DNA from: JAGNRR01 sp964409905
Lineage (GTDB): Bacteria > Bacteroidota > Bacteroidia > Chitinophagales > Chitinophagaceae
Direction of reading: 5' to 3'
Length of the DNA: 64,000 bases
Assembly (NCBI GenBank): GCA_964409905.1
Contig: CAYPET010000008.1
Location: 37,776-101,775 of the forward strand
This document shows positions 53,028 through 61,925 of the stretch, piece by piece; position 1 is the first letter of the stretch; each line of letters begins with the position of its first letter. The notes below the pieces were generated by a model. It searched no databases, was not told the origin of the DNA, and saw only the letters and a program-made list of their open reading frames with translations. The position numbers were made by a program, and so were the translations under genes.

Positions 53028-54407
53028 TTATTTGTAAATACCAAGTGCTTTTTGCAAATCAATTTTTGCTATCATGGCATCGTATAGTGAGCTGAAATAA
53101 TTCGTCTGTGCTTCCTTCAGGGCAGCTTGGGCCTGAATAATTTCGATATTGGTACCCAACCCCTCTTTGTATTTTTTCTGTGAAATATCATATACCTTTT
53201 CAGCCAGTTTGATATTATCCTCTTGATTATCCAAGGCGAGAATACTATTTCGCAGAGCAGTACGTGCGTTGTTTACCTCAAAATCCATTGCCAAACGGAA
53301 GTTTTTTATATCCAGTTCGATCTGCTGTGTTTTTAGTGCCGATTGACGCATTTTAGCCTGCCGAGCGCCGCCACCATAAATTGGTACATTTACAGATAAA
53401 CCTATAGCCCCTGTTGGGAAATATGGCAGTGTGAAAATTTCTTTTATACGCTTTGTTTGTGTGGCGTATCCAAAAGAACCAATACCGGCCACTGTAGGTA
53501 ACCAAGCCTTTTCGTAGCGTTTGTAGTCCAATTCGTTTAGTTCTTTACCCAACAATAAAAGTTGATACTCCGTGCGCTGATCATAATCCTGCGTATTAGC
53601 CAATAATAAATCAGCTTTGATAGCATCATTGCTCAGGTCATCGCTAAGCTGTATAGTATTGCTTAAAGGCATTCCCATCTGGAATTTTAAAAGGTAATAA
53701 CTAACCTCTATGAGATTGTCAATTTTCGTTTTTTCGGTAATTAAATTGTTTTTCTGTACCGTTAATCTGTGCACATCAATTTTCTCCGCAAAGCCAGCGT
53801 CAAAGAGCTTTTGTGTGGTTGATTCAATCTTGGTTAAGAGGGCAATATTTTCATCAAGTAGCGCTTTTCGTTTTTCTGCTATAACACAGTTGTAATACGC
53901 TTTGCTTACATTGATTTTCAATTCTTCTTCCGAACGTTTTGTATTCAGCTTAGCTAATTGATTCAGACTTTCACGTGCTTTTAGTGCAATTACCACACCA
54001 GGGTCAAAAAGTATTTGCTGCACTTGTAAATTGGCCGAAGTTGATAACGGTAAGCCAAATTGAAATTCGTTATACTCTGGTGTAGGTGCAGGAGGATTGG
54101 CAGCCAACTTTGCAGAGTCAATCATGAAATAGCTAAATGCATCACCAAAATTAAAAGCTCCTGCATCTGAACGTTGTTTCGGTACAATGAACAAATATTG
54201 AAAGCTGCCGGTTGCCGATACCTGTGGTCTGGTCATGGCCACTACCTCATTGTTCACTTCGTTTTGAATTTGTTCTTCCAGTCGCATTTTCTCCAGACTT
54301 GCCTGATTTTTTATTGCATACTCAATTGCATCCTGCACCGAGTATAGTGTTTGCGCCTGTACTCCTAAAACGCAAAAGCTAAAAATTAGTGGGAGTATAT
54401 ATTTCAT
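53028..54407 (-). CDS. TolC family outer membrane factor
   Basis: A 459-residue outer-membrane channel protein with signal peptide (KYILPLIFSFCVLGVQAQ) and the duplicated helical hairpins of TolC (for example LNQLAKLNTKRSEEELKINVSKAYYNCVIAEKRK, and the C-terminal repeat VYDISQKKYKEGLGTNIEIIQAQAALKEAQTNYFSSLYD). It is the first structural gene of the pump operon, eight bases after tetR. Confidence 0.94.
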   Translation of the reverse strand: MKYILPLIFSFCVLGVQAQTLYSVQDAIEYAIKNQASLEKMRLEEQIQNEVNNEVVAMTRPQVSATGSFQYLFIVPKQRSDAGAFNFGDAFSYFMIDSAKLAANPPAPTPEYNEFQFGLPLSTSANLQVQQILFDPGVVIALKARESLNQLAKLNTKRSEEELKINVSKAYYNCVIAEKRKALLDENIALLTKIESTTQKLFDAGFAEKIDVHRLTVQKNNLITEKTKIDNLIEVSYYLLKFQMGMPLSNTIQLSDDLSNDAIKADLLLANTQDYDQRTEYQLLLLGKELNELDYKRYEKAWLPTVAGIGSFGYATQTKRIKEIFTLPYFPTGAIGLSVNVPIYGGGARQAKMRQSALKTQQIELDIKNFRLAMDFEVNNARTALRNSILALDNQEDNIKLAEKVYDISQKKYKEGLGTNIEIIQAQAALKEAQTNYFSSLYDAMIAKIDLQKALGIYK

Positions 54408-54415
54408 TTGGTCGT

Positions 54416-55015
54416 TTATTTAATTTTAGATAAATAGTTCGTAATTAATTTATGGCCTTTTGCACTTGCAATGCCATACATGTATAGTTCAAAAATTTCT
54501 TTATTTATATGGACTAATCCTTTGTTTGATTGACGCAGTATACTATTGTGCAATATCATGAAGATAGACTCCAAACGAAACAAAGCAACTGTCTTGACAT
54601 CAATCTCTTCCCGAAAATAGCCCTCCCTTATTCCTCTTTCCAAGTTCTCTTCGATACAACAAATTAGTTTACTGTTTTTAAACTGCTCCATAAACTGATA
54701 AGCCGGAGCATAATACCGTTGCAAATCGATAAGACAAATAGGGTTCATGTTTTTAAACATATTACCCATATGCAAGAATACTCCTACTAATTCCTCAATC
54801 GCATTTTTTGATGTTGCCGTTATCCGTTGCATTTCGGCCCAATTAGATTCGTTATGATGTTTTACACATTCGAAAACTAATTGGTCTTTATTCTTAAATT
54901 GTTGGTAGAGTGTTTTTTTGGAAATACCACATTTGTGGGCAATCGTATCCACCGTGACAGATTTAAATCCGTATTGCAAAAACTCGGCAGTAGCGATGGC
55001 AATGATAGCTTCCAT
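54416..55015 (-). CDS. TetR/AcrR family transcriptional regulator
   Basis: A 199-residue repressor. The N-terminal DNA-binding domain is IATAEFLQYGFKSVTVDTIAHKCGISKKTLYQQFKNKDQLVFECV, with the family FxxYGxxxxTxxxIA and KxTLYxxFxxKxxL pattern. The C-terminal ligand domain is variable. It heads the pump operon and its promoter carries a perfect inverted repeat, consistent with autorepression relieved by a pump substrate. Confidence 0.94.
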   Translation of the reverse strand: MEAIIAIATAEFLQYGFKSVTVDTIAHKCGISKKTLYQQFKNKDQLVFECVKHHNESNWAEMQRITATSKNAIEELVGVFLHMGNMFKNMNPICLIDLQRYYAPAYQFMEQFKNSKLICCIEENLERGIREGYFREEIDVKTVALFRLESIFMILHNSILRQSNKGLVHINKEIFELYMYGIASAKGHKLITNYLSKIK

Positions 55016-55025
55016 AAACGGACGG

Positions 55026-55055
55026 CAAAACTATATAAACTTTTTACATTGCAAA
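55026..55055 (-). promoter_or_regulatory. Promoter of the tetR-efflux operon (TTTG-N18-TAGTTTTG)
   Basis: Both Bacteroidota elements match the consensus: -33 TTTG (55055-55052) and -7 TAGTTTTG (55033-55026), 18 bases apart. The -7 element ends ten bases before the tetR ATG. Confidence 0.75.
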
Positions 55056-55060
55056 AGTTT
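55037..55060. promoter_or_regulatory. Probable TetR operator (8+8 inverted repeat)
   Basis: Perfect arms AAACTTTT (55037-55044) and AAAAGTTT (55053-55060) with an 8-base spacer, 24 bases in all. It covers the -33 element and most of the promoter spacer, where a bound TetR dimer would block RNA polymerase. Inferred; no binding data. Confidence 0.6.
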
Positions 55061-55113
55061 CCTAGGTTTTTTTACGGGCCGCTGTAAATAAAAGATTGTT
55101 AAAAGGCCGTTGC

Positions 55114-56415
55114 CTATTTTTTTCTTGTGAAGACGCGTATCGGCACGCCACTAAAATCAAAGTGCTTACGCAACTTATTTTCTAGAAATTGTTTGTAGGG
55201 GGCCTTTATCTGGTCGGGATGATTGGCAAAAAAGGCAAAAGACGGAACGGCTACCGGCAGCTGGGTGATAAATTTTATACTGACAGGCAGCCCGCGATAA
55301 TTGGGTGGCGGGTTGCGCTTTACTTCATCCAACATCACTTCATTCAGTTTATTAGTTGGTATTTTTTGCTGTCGACGCTCATATACTTCCAGTGCTACCT
55401 CCAGGGCCTTGTGTATTCGTTGTTTTTCGGTGGCTGAAATAAATAAAATTGGCACATCGGTAAATGGTACAATTTTGGTATGGATATGGGCCGTTTGTTT
55501 TTTGACAGTATGCGTATCTTTTTCCACCAAATCCCATTTGTTCATCAGTATCACAATGCCTTTACCCTTGCGCTCAGCCAGGCCAAAAATATTAATATCT
55601 TGGGCAGTGATGCCACGCTGGGCGTCAATGACAAGCATAATAATATCACAATCTTCAACAACCTTCACAGCACGTATTTCAGAATAAAATTGCAATTCTT
55701 CTTTTTCCTTACTCTTCTTCTTTAGTCCGGCCGTATCAATTAAAATAAACTCTTTATTAAACAAATTGTAGTGCGTATGAATACTGTCACGGGTCGTACC
55801 GGCTATCTCCGACACAATATTGCGTTCTTGCCCCACCAATGAGTTTAGCAAGGAGGACTTCCCAGCATTTGGCTGGCCAACGATGGCAATCTTGGGCAAA
55901 TCTACATTAATGTTGTGTTCAGTATCTGGCAACAAAGACACTACCTGATCCAACAAATCTCCGGTGCCATAACCCGATACTGAGGAGATAGGAAACAGAT
56001 ACTCAAACCCTAATGCGTAGAACTCGTTAGCTTGTAAAATTCGCTGGCTATTATCACTCTTGTTGCCAACAACTAAAATAGGTTTTTTCGACTTGCGTAG
56101 GTGCGCAGCAAAGGCCTCGTCTAAATCTGTTATACCGGTTGAAACATCGCAGACGAAAAGCACAACATCAGCCTCTTGCAATGCGATATTCACTTGCTTT
56201 ACTATTTCTTTTTCGAAAATATCATCACTGTTGGCCACATAACCACCCGTATCCACAACACTAAACTTCTTCCCGTTCCATTCAGTTTCTTCATATTGTC
56301 GGTCGCGTGTTACACCACTCAAATCGTCAACAATCGCCTTTCGTTCACCAATCAAACGGTTGAAGAGAGTTGATTTTCCGACATTTGGTCTTCCGACAAT
56401 AGCTACAGTTTTCAT
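55114..56415 (-). CDS. der: Ribosome biogenesis GTPase Der (EngA)
   Basis: A 433-residue GTPase with two tandem G domains and a C-terminal KH-like domain, needed for 50S subunit assembly. The P loops are GRPNVGKST near the N-terminus and GQPNAGKSS in the second domain (about 180), each with DTAG/DTGG and NKxD motifs. It is monocistronic between the tetR promoter region and a terminator of the tRNA gene upstream. Confidence 0.97.
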   Translation of the reverse strand: MKTVAIVGRPNVGKSTLFNRLIGERKAIVDDLSGVTRDRQYEETEWNGKKFSVVDTGGYVANSDDIFEKEIVKQVNIALQEADVVLFVCDVSTGITDLDEAFAAHLRKSKKPILVVGNKSDNSQRILQANEFYALGFEYLFPISSVSGYGTGDLLDQVVSLLPDTEHNINVDLPKIAIVGQPNAGKSSLLNSLVGQERNIVSEIAGTTRDSIHTHYNLFNKEFILIDTAGLKKKSKEKEELQFYSEIRAVKVVEDCDIIMLVIDAQRGITAQDINIFGLAERKGKGIVILMNKWDLVEKDTHTVKKQTAHIHTKIVPFTDVPILFISATEKQRIHKALEVALEVYERRQQKIPTNKLNEVMLDEVKRNPPPNYRGLPVSIKFITQLPVAVPSFAFFANHPDQIKAPYKQFLENKLRKHFDFSGVPIRVFTRKK

Positions 56416-56436
56416 TTCTAAGGCACAAAGTAAAAC

Positions 56437-56464
56437 AAAAAAGTCACGCCGAACGTGACTTTTT
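56437..56464 (-). terminator. Terminator after tRNA-fMet
   Basis: An 11-bp perfect stem (56438-56448 with 56454-56464) with loop CCGAA and A/T runs on both sides, so it can act in both directions. It lies between the tRNA 3' end and the der start codon and ends the tRNA transcript. Confidence 0.85.
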
Positions 56465-56469
56465 GCTAG

Positions 56470-56541
<72 letters not shown>

Positions 56542-56722
56542 CGGCAAATGAAAAGCATTTTTTTGAATTGATAAAATAAAGCGTAAGGTATTTTGGCAGA
56601 TTGTTTCTTTTTTAAGAAAAAATTTACTTCAACATACAGTAATGCATTATTTATACCCTACTTTTTCGCATTCAACAGGCGGTGGACTTTTGCGGGCATA
56701 TTTTTGGCTAATGACTTTATGA

Positions 56723-56730
56723 TATATTTG
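56723..56730 (+). promoter_or_regulatory. Promoter of era (-7 TATATTTG)
   Basis: An exact TAnnTTTG match, five bases before the GTG start of era, with TTTG 16 bases upstream at 56703-56706 (slightly short spacing). Confidence 0.6.
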
Positions 56731-56735
56731 AACTT

Positions 56736-57623
56736 GTGAGTGAATCTAAAACCCCATATAAAAGTGGTTATGTTGCCATTATCGGCAAACCCAATGCAGG
56801 AAAATCTTCCTTGCTAAACCGGCTGCTCGGTGAGAAATTAGCTATTGTCACCCCCAAGGCGCAAACAACCCGACATCGCATCATGGGTATTTTATCAGCA
56901 GATGATTATCAGATAATTTTTTCTGATACACCAGGTATTTTGGAAACTAAATACAAAATGCATGAACGTATGCTGGAAGAAATAAAAAATGTACGAAAGG
57001 ATACCGATGTGCTACTATTTATGATGGATGCCAACGATGATTTGGATGAAAACATCGCACTTTTTAACGAATACCGTATCAAGAAGCCAGTAGTTTTTAT
57101 TATTAATAAAATTGAGAAAGCGCAGCCCGACAGTATAAATCACTTAATTGAGCAAATTGACTCTGCCATCAAACCTGACAAGATACTGTGCATGGCAGTA
57201 CAAGAAGGCATTGGTACATCAACTTTGATTGATGAAATTGTCAATTTACTGCCCGAGAATCCTCCGTATTTTGACCCAGAGGATATTAGTGATCGTCCCG
57301 TCCGATTTTTTGTAGAAGAACTCATTCGCGAAAAGGTTTTTCAGTTTCTGGATAAAGAAATTCCATACCACACAGCTGTACTCATACGAGATTATCAGGA
57401 TAAAAAATCCCTAACCAAAATAATGGCCGATATTATTGTGAGTCGTGAAACGCAGAAAAAAATTGTGATCGGAAAGGGAGGTGCTATGATTAAACGTATT
57501 AGCGAACAGTCGCGTGCGGATATTGAAAAATTCATTCAACGCAAAGTATTTTTAGAACTTCGCGTTAAGGTTCGGCCGGACTGGCGGGATAATGACCTGT
57601 ATTTGAAAGAATATGGATATTAA
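56736..57623 (+). CDS. era: GTPase Era
   Basis: A 295-residue GTPase with an N-terminal G domain (GKPNAGKSS, DTPG, NKIEK) and a C-terminal KH domain (IVIGKGGAMIKRISEQSR) that binds the 3' end of 16S rRNA during 30S maturation. The start is GTG at 56736. Its last 11 bases overlap the start of the next gene, so the two are translationally coupled. Confidence 0.97.
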   Translation: MSESKTPYKSGYVAIIGKPNAGKSSLLNRLLGEKLAIVTPKAQTTRHRIMGILSADDYQIIFSDTPGILETKYKMHERMLEEIKNVRKDTDVLLFMMDANDDLDENIALFNEYRIKKPVVFIINKIEKAQPDSINHLIEQIDSAIKPDKILCMAVQEGIGTSTLIDEIVNLLPENPPYFDPEDISDRPVRFFVEELIREKVFQFLDKEIPYHTAVLIRDYQDKKSLTKIMADIIVSRETQKKIVIGKGGAMIKRISEQSRADIEKFIQRKVFLELRVKVRPDWRDNDLYLKEYGY

Positions 57624-58494
57624 TTTAAACGCATTTGATATCCCTGTGCCAATTGACCACATTTCATTTGCACTAGGGAATAACAAATTACACCAACTGG
57701 ATATTTTACGTTTAGACAAACTACATGATAAAATTTCGGGAAATAAGTGGTATAAGTTAAAGTACAATCTGTTACATGCTTCGCAATTGGGCGCATGGTG
57801 TATCGTAAGTTTTGGCGGGGCTTATTCCAATCATCTACACGCTCTGGCCTATGCAGGTAAATTGTTTAAAATAAAAACCATCGGCATTGTGCGTGGCGAG
57901 GCGGTCAATAATCCTACCCTAAAGGATTGTGTCAATTGGGGAATGGAACTACATTTTGTTTCTCGCAAAGAATACTCAGCCTTACTAAATAATGAAACTA
58001 CAAATCATTTGTCTGTAAACCTTGAGGGTGCCTATATGATTCCTGAAGGAGGTAATAATGACTTGGGCAGAAAAGGATGTGCTGAAATTTTACAGCATGT
58101 TGATGCTGAACAATACGACATCATTTGTTGTGCCGTAGGTACTGGTGCTACCATTCAAGGTATTGCCAAAAGCTATAGTGGAGCTATTTGGGCCTTTAGC
58201 CCATTAAAAAATGCTCGTGCATTAAAGCAATCTCTTGATCAAAGCATTGAGAATTGCAGGTATATTGACGAATATCATTTTGGCGGTTTTGGCAAATTCC
58301 CTAAAGAAGTAACTACATTTTCAAAGTGGTTTAAACACAATCATAATATCGAATTAGACAAAGTTTATACTGCTAAAATGTTTTTTGGTATTCAGCAAGA
58401 ATTGATAAAACAAGATGTGCCTCATGCACGAATACTTGCAATTCACACTGGGGGACTTCAGGGCAATCGCAGCAGTATTCCTGCCGAATTATGA
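57613..58494 (+). CDS. D-cysteine desulfhydrase / ACC deaminase-like PLP enzyme
   Basis: A 293-residue fold-type II PLP enzyme. The cofactor lysine is in KISGNKWYKLKYNL, followed by VSFGGAYSNHLHALAYAGK; the phosphate loop is VGTGATIQGIAKSY and the C-terminus has IHTGGLQGNRS. This matches the ACC deaminase/D-cysteine desulfhydrase group. Ethylene-precursor cleavage is unlikely to be its role; D-cysteine or a related D-amino acid is more plausible. The ATG lies inside the end of era. Confidence 0.9.
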   Translation: MDINLNAFDIPVPIDHISFALGNNKLHQLDILRLDKLHDKISGNKWYKLKYNLLHASQLGAWCIVSFGGAYSNHLHALAYAGKLFKIKTIGIVRGEAVNNPTLKDCVNWGMELHFVSRKEYSALLNNETTNHLSVNLEGAYMIPEGGNNDLGRKGCAEILQHVDAEQYDIICCAVGTGATIQGIAKSYSGAIWAFSPLKNARALKQSLDQSIENCRYIDEYHFGGFGKFPKEVTTFSKWFKHNHNIELDKVYTAKMFFGIQQELIKQDVPHARILAIHTGGLQGNRSSIPAEL

Positions 58495-58515
58495 GTGCGT
58501 TAAGATATAATCATA

Positions 58516-58523
58516 TAATTTTG
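58516..58523 (+). promoter_or_regulatory. Promoter -7 element of the gene at 58535 (TAATTTTG)
   Basis: An exact TAnnTTTG match, 11 bases before the ATG at 58535; no clear -33 element. Confidence 0.4.
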
Positions 58524-58534
58524 TTCCGTTTTCC

Positions 58535-59242
58535 ATGAAGCGTTTTTTCTCTTATATACTATTCACCTTGCTTAGCTATTGTGCATTGGCGCAGGAGGCT
58601 GAGATTCCTGCGCTACCAAGCCTGAAAATCGAAACAAAAGAAGGCTACAATTTTTTATCTTGGGTTAATACTTATGATGGATTAAAATCAGTACAAATTC
58701 AGCGCTCAGCTGACAGTGTTTTAAATTTTGTAACAATCGGTAACATCGCCAAACCTGTTAGCGGGGTGCAACGCTTTACCGATAAAACTCCCATGCTTGG
58801 TAAAAATTATTATAAGGTACGCGTACTGTTTCAGTCAGAGTTGGAATGGTTCAGCAACACCTATAAAGTAATATTAGACTCTGCCACCATTGCCGCATCA
58901 CGCCAACAGGCCTTACTTACAGGAAGCACAAAGGCCACCAGCACTGGTAAAGAAGAAGAAATAGAATCAAAAGAACCCAAAGGGTTTTATTACGAACCTT
59001 CAACTCAAGTATATACAAACCCTTACACCGGTCATGTAGTAATAAGCCTAAATGATGCCAACGAAAAACGATACTCGCTACGATTTTATAACCCGGAAAA
59101 AGAAGAGGTCTTATATATATCCCGTATAAAAAAAACACACATCATACTGGATAAATATAATTTCAACGCGCGTGGCACCTACCAGTTTAAGTTGTTTGAT
59201 GGTGATACTGTAAAAGAAACAGGTTATATCACGATTTATTAA
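58535..59242 (+). CDS. Secreted protein with fibronectin III-like domain
   Basis: A 235-residue protein with signal peptide (KRFFSYILFTLLSYCALAQ). Residues about 30-115 read like a fibronectin III-type beta-sandwich (YNFLSWVNTYDGLKSVQIQRSAD ... GKNYYKVRVLFQ). A Ser/Thr/Glu linker leads to a second beta-rich domain (about 150-235) with some likeness to sorting-tail folds (GHVVISLND ... ARGTYQFKLFDGD), though the usual YPNP motif is absent. Function is unknown. It converges with the dehydrogenase gene, three bases apart. Confidence 0.75.
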   Translation: MKRFFSYILFTLLSYCALAQEAEIPALPSLKIETKEGYNFLSWVNTYDGLKSVQIQRSADSVLNFVTIGNIAKPVSGVQRFTDKTPMLGKNYYKVRVLFQSELEWFSNTYKVILDSATIAASRQQALLTGSTKATSTGKEEEIESKEPKGFYYEPSTQVYTNPYTGHVVISLNDANEKRYSLRFYNPEKEEVLYISRIKKTHIILDKYNFNARGTYQFKLFDGDTVKETGYITIY

Positions 59243-59245
59243 AAG

Positions 59246-60154
59246 CTAAATAATATCACTTAATTGCAACATTAGCTCAGCGCTCATTTTATGTATAGCC
59301 TCTATACTATAACCTGCAATATGCGGCGTCAAAATAGTATTGTAAGTGAGTAATTTTTCGACAGTCCGCCAATGGGGCGAATGCTTATCTTGAAGATATT
59401 GTTCGCATGACAATACATCCAATGCGGCTCCTTTCACCTTGCCTGATGCTAAGCCTGACAGTAAAATATCCGTATCAACAATATCGCCACGGGAGGTATT
59501 TAGTACATAATGCGCATTACACTCAGCAAGAAAGGCTGAATTATAATAATGTTTTGTTTCTTGATTGGCGGGCACATGAAAAGAAATGATATCGGCTTCT
59601 TTTTGCAAGACCTTTAGCTGCACCTCCTCTATTTGTTCATCAGCAAAACCAGTTTTGTATTTATCATAGGCCAGTATGCGTAAACCAAAACCCTTCAATT
59701 TTTGCGCAAAAGCCTGGCCCGTATGACCATAGCCAATAAGGCCTACTGTTAACCCTTCCAGCTCCTTACCTCGATTAGGCTCACGCAGCCAATATCCATG
59801 TTGTATCTCATAATAACTTTTGGCAATGTTTTTTAACAAGCCAACCATCATACCCACACAATGTTCTCCTACGGCATTGGCAATCCCCGCAGGTGATGAT
59901 GCCACTCGTATACCGGATGATGTACAAAATGCTCGGTCAATAATCTCCATACCGCTGCCTAATCTTGCAATCCATTTCAAATGTCCAAATTTCTCCAGCA
60001 TTTGGCTATCCAAGCACAGTTTGGTGGAGGTCACAATGCCTTGCACATCGTAGTCAATTTGCTCAGGATTATACAATACCTCAGTATACCCTTTGGATAA
60101 AAGCAAGGCTGCAAAATCATTGGAAATATTAGCTGCAATGAGAACCTTTTTCAT
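59246..60154 (-). CDS. NAD-dependent D-2-hydroxyacid dehydrogenase
   Basis: A 302-residue SerA/PdxB-like enzyme. The Rossmann motif is GLIGYGHTGQAF (GxGxxG), the catalytic Arg is in LNTSRGDIVDT and the His in LTPHIAGYS, with the intervening Glu expected near GAALDVLSCEQ. It lacks the ACT domain of full PGDH. Phosphoglycerate, glyoxylate or another 2-oxoacid could be the substrate. It starts 12 bases after the rsmA stop but also has a -7 element. Confidence 0.92.
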   Translation of the reverse strand: MKKVLIAANISNDFAALLLSKGYTEVLYNPEQIDYDVQGIVTSTKLCLDSQMLEKFGHLKWIARLGSGMEIIDRAFCTSSGIRVASSPAGIANAVGEHCVGMMVGLLKNIAKSYYEIQHGYWLREPNRGKELEGLTVGLIGYGHTGQAFAQKLKGFGLRILAYDKYKTGFADEQIEEVQLKVLQKEADIISFHVPANQETKHYYNSAFLAECNAHYVLNTSRGDIVDTDILLSGLASGKVKGAALDVLSCEQYLQDKHSPHWRTVEKLLTYNTILTPHIAGYSIEAIHKMSAELMLQLSDII

Positions 60155-60161
60155 AATCCGA

Positions 60162-60169
60162 CAAATTTA
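60162..60169 (-). promoter_or_regulatory. Possible promoter -7 element of the 2-hydroxyacid dehydrogenase (TAAATTTG)
   Basis: An exact TAnnTTTG match, seven bases before the ATG, overlapping the rsmA stop. There is no -33 element, and co-transcription with rsmA is an alternative. Confidence 0.35.
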
Positions 60170-60916
60170 TTTTGAATACAATTGATGGTATAATTCCGCA
60201 AATTCCTTAGGGCTTAATTCCTCAGGCCGCTTGCTACTAATATCTTCCGGCAGGTTTAGCTGCAATCCTTTCAAGGAATTATGCAAGGTTTTTCTTCGCT
60301 GACCAAATGCCGTCTTTACCAAGTTTTTGAATTGATTAAAATCTTCTATCTGATAAGGATTTTCATTTCGCTTCATCTCAATGAGCGATGACATCACTTT
60401 TGGCGGTGGCTGAAAGGCGCCGGGTGGGATATCAAACAAGATGGTGCAATCATAAAAACATTGACACAACACACTCAAAATGCCATATGCCTTTGTTCGC
60501 TTTTGGGCAACTACGCGCAGAGCCACTTCCCTTTGAAACATGCCTACCATAATGGGTATATAAGATTTATTCTCGAGTGTTTTAAATAAAATTGGTCCTG
60601 AAATGTTGTAAGGATAATTGCCACACAATAGATAATTATCTTCTATATGAAACTTCAAAAAATCCTGTTGTAGAAAATGCTTTTCCGGAAAATGCTGCTG
60701 AAGATACTCCACTTTTTCACGGTCAAACTCGATGCCCAAATACGCACGTTGATTGCCAAAATATGATGTAATTGCCCCGGCACCAGGGCCAACTTCAAGT
60801 ATTCTCAAATCTTCATACTGCAGAATCTCATGAGCAATTTTGCGACAATAATGATCATCCGTCAGATAATGTTGCCCAAACGATTTCTTCAGGGTGAGAT
60901 TTTTATAGCGTGTCAA
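60167..60916 (-). CDS. rsmA: 16S rRNA (adenine1518/1519-N6)-dimethyltransferase RsmA
   Basis: RsmA (KsgA) dimethylates two adjacent adenines in helix 45 of 16S rRNA with SAM. The 249-residue product has KKSFGQHYLTDDH at the start, the SAM loop EVGPGAGAIT, and the catalytic motif GNYPYNISGPI in place of the common NLPYN. The C-terminal helical domain is complete. The start is TTG at 60916, four bases after an exact -7 element; no ATG gives a full N-terminus. Confidence 0.96.
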   Translation of the reverse strand: MTRYKNLTLKKSFGQHYLTDDHYCRKIAHEILQYEDLRILEVGPGAGAITSYFGNQRAYLGIEFDREKVEYLQQHFPEKHFLQQDFLKFHIEDNYLLCGNYPYNISGPILFKTLENKSYIPIMVGMFQREVALRVVAQKRTKAYGILSVLCQCFYDCTILFDIPPGAFQPPPKVMSSLIEMKRNENPYQIEDFNQFKNLVKTAFGQRRKTLHNSLKGLQLNLPEDISSKRPEELSPKEFAELYHQLYSK

Positions 60917-60920
60917 GTTG

Positions 60921-60928
60921 CAAAAATA
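60921..60928 (-). promoter_or_regulatory. Promoter -7 element of rsmA (TATTTTTG)
   Basis: An exact TAnnTTTG match with only four bases to the TTG start codon; it predicts a leaderless or nearly leaderless mRNA. Confidence 0.5.
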
Positions 60929-60992
60929 CTTCCGGATAATGACTTTGCCTTATAGTTGAAGCAAGCTTAAAATAGTACTTGATGGTTTTTTG

Positions 60993-61850
60993 CTAATGCC
61001 CCTTCAATATTTTCTTTCGAACAATCCCTTCTGCTGATTGTATTACTAATATGTACAACCCATCAGGCAATGAAGTTAAATCAATTTGAAACTGTTGTAT
61101 CCCTGACGATAAAATGGGCAAAATAGCTCTCTGTGAGATCCGACCCTGCAATGTTTGTATGCTATACATCAAGTTTTGAGGCTTATGCACTTTCATCGAA
61201 ATGGTACAGTAATCTTGTATAGGGATAGGATAAATAGTAAAATCATCATTGGGGTAAGACAATATCTCATTTCCAAGCGGCGCTAACCCACAATGTTGTT
61301 CGATTAAACTGCGCAACTGAAATTCGTTTGTAAGCGTCGTGGGCAATCGAAACAGTTTATTATCAGAACATACCACAAATACACTAGGAAAAGAAAGCAA
61401 CCCATTGGCCGAAAAAGATGCTAAAACAGAAGCCGGATTCGATTCATTAAACATCCGATACGAAGTGCCGTTAACCCAATCCCCCTTTGTATTTGTACCT
61501 ATACCATTCAGGTCATTCATATTCGTAGTATGATCGCTTTCGTAAAAAAGAACTTCAGCATCTTGTGTTTTGCTTCCATTGGGGCCAAATTGATTATAGT
61601 ATCTTTCCAAAACTTTGGTGCCATGATAATTCCAGCAAGTATTGCACCATGTTGCACTAAAGTCAATGATAAAATGCCGACCTGCATTCGTTGTGCCCCC
61701 CGATGAAAACGTACTGTCATAAATATCTTTTGCACTAAAAGGGAGAATTGAACTGCCATCAGGAAAAACCTGGGCATTGGTTGGGCTGCAAAGACATACA
61801 CCCAAGAAGAGTAATACCGAATGCATGAAGCAATGGACGAGTTTTAACAT
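60993..61850 (-). CDS. Thioredoxin-like protein with type IX secretion tail
   Basis: A 285-residue secreted protein. After a signal peptide (SVLLFLGVCLCSPTNAQ) comes a thioredoxin-fold domain with CxxC as FSATWCNTCWNYHGTKVLERYYNQ. From about residue 205 a type A sorting domain begins (IYPIPIQDYCTISMKV ... LPDGLYILVIQSAEGIVRKKILKG). It should be moved over the outer membrane by the type IX system and anchored or released. The start may be Met 1 (61850) or the in-frame ATG eight codons later. Confidence 0.87.
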   Translation of the reverse strand: MLKLVHCFMHSVLLFLGVCLCSPTNAQVFPDGSSILPFSAKDIYDSTFSSGGTTNAGRHFIIDFSATWCNTCWNYHGTKVLERYYNQFGPNGSKTQDAEVLFYESDHTTNMNDLNGIGTNTKGDWVNGTSYRMFNESNPASVLASFSANGLLSFPSVFVVCSDNKLFRLPTTLTNEFQLRSLIEQHCGLAPLGNEILSYPNDDFTIYPIPIQDYCTISMKVHKPQNLMYSIQTLQGRISQRAILPILSSGIQQFQIDLTSLPDGLYILVIQSAEGIVRKKILKGH

Positions 61851-61890
61851 TCTTCTTTACATATGAAAATGTCATGCGCTTACGAAGCCT

Positions 61891-61898
61891 TATATTTG
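61891..61898 (+). promoter_or_regulatory. Promoter -7 element of sodA (TATATTTG)
   Basis: An exact TAnnTTTG match, 27 bases before the sodA ATG; predicted leader about 20 bases. No -33 TTTG. Confidence 0.5.
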
Positions 61899-61925
61899 CT
61901 ACTTAACATTAAAAAGTGAAAATAT

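Noticed and set aside
56580..56735. A gene or RNA in the gap between tRNA-fMet and era
   Set aside because: No open frame, cloverleaf or strong hairpin was found; it holds the era promoter and the upstream region of the tRNA.
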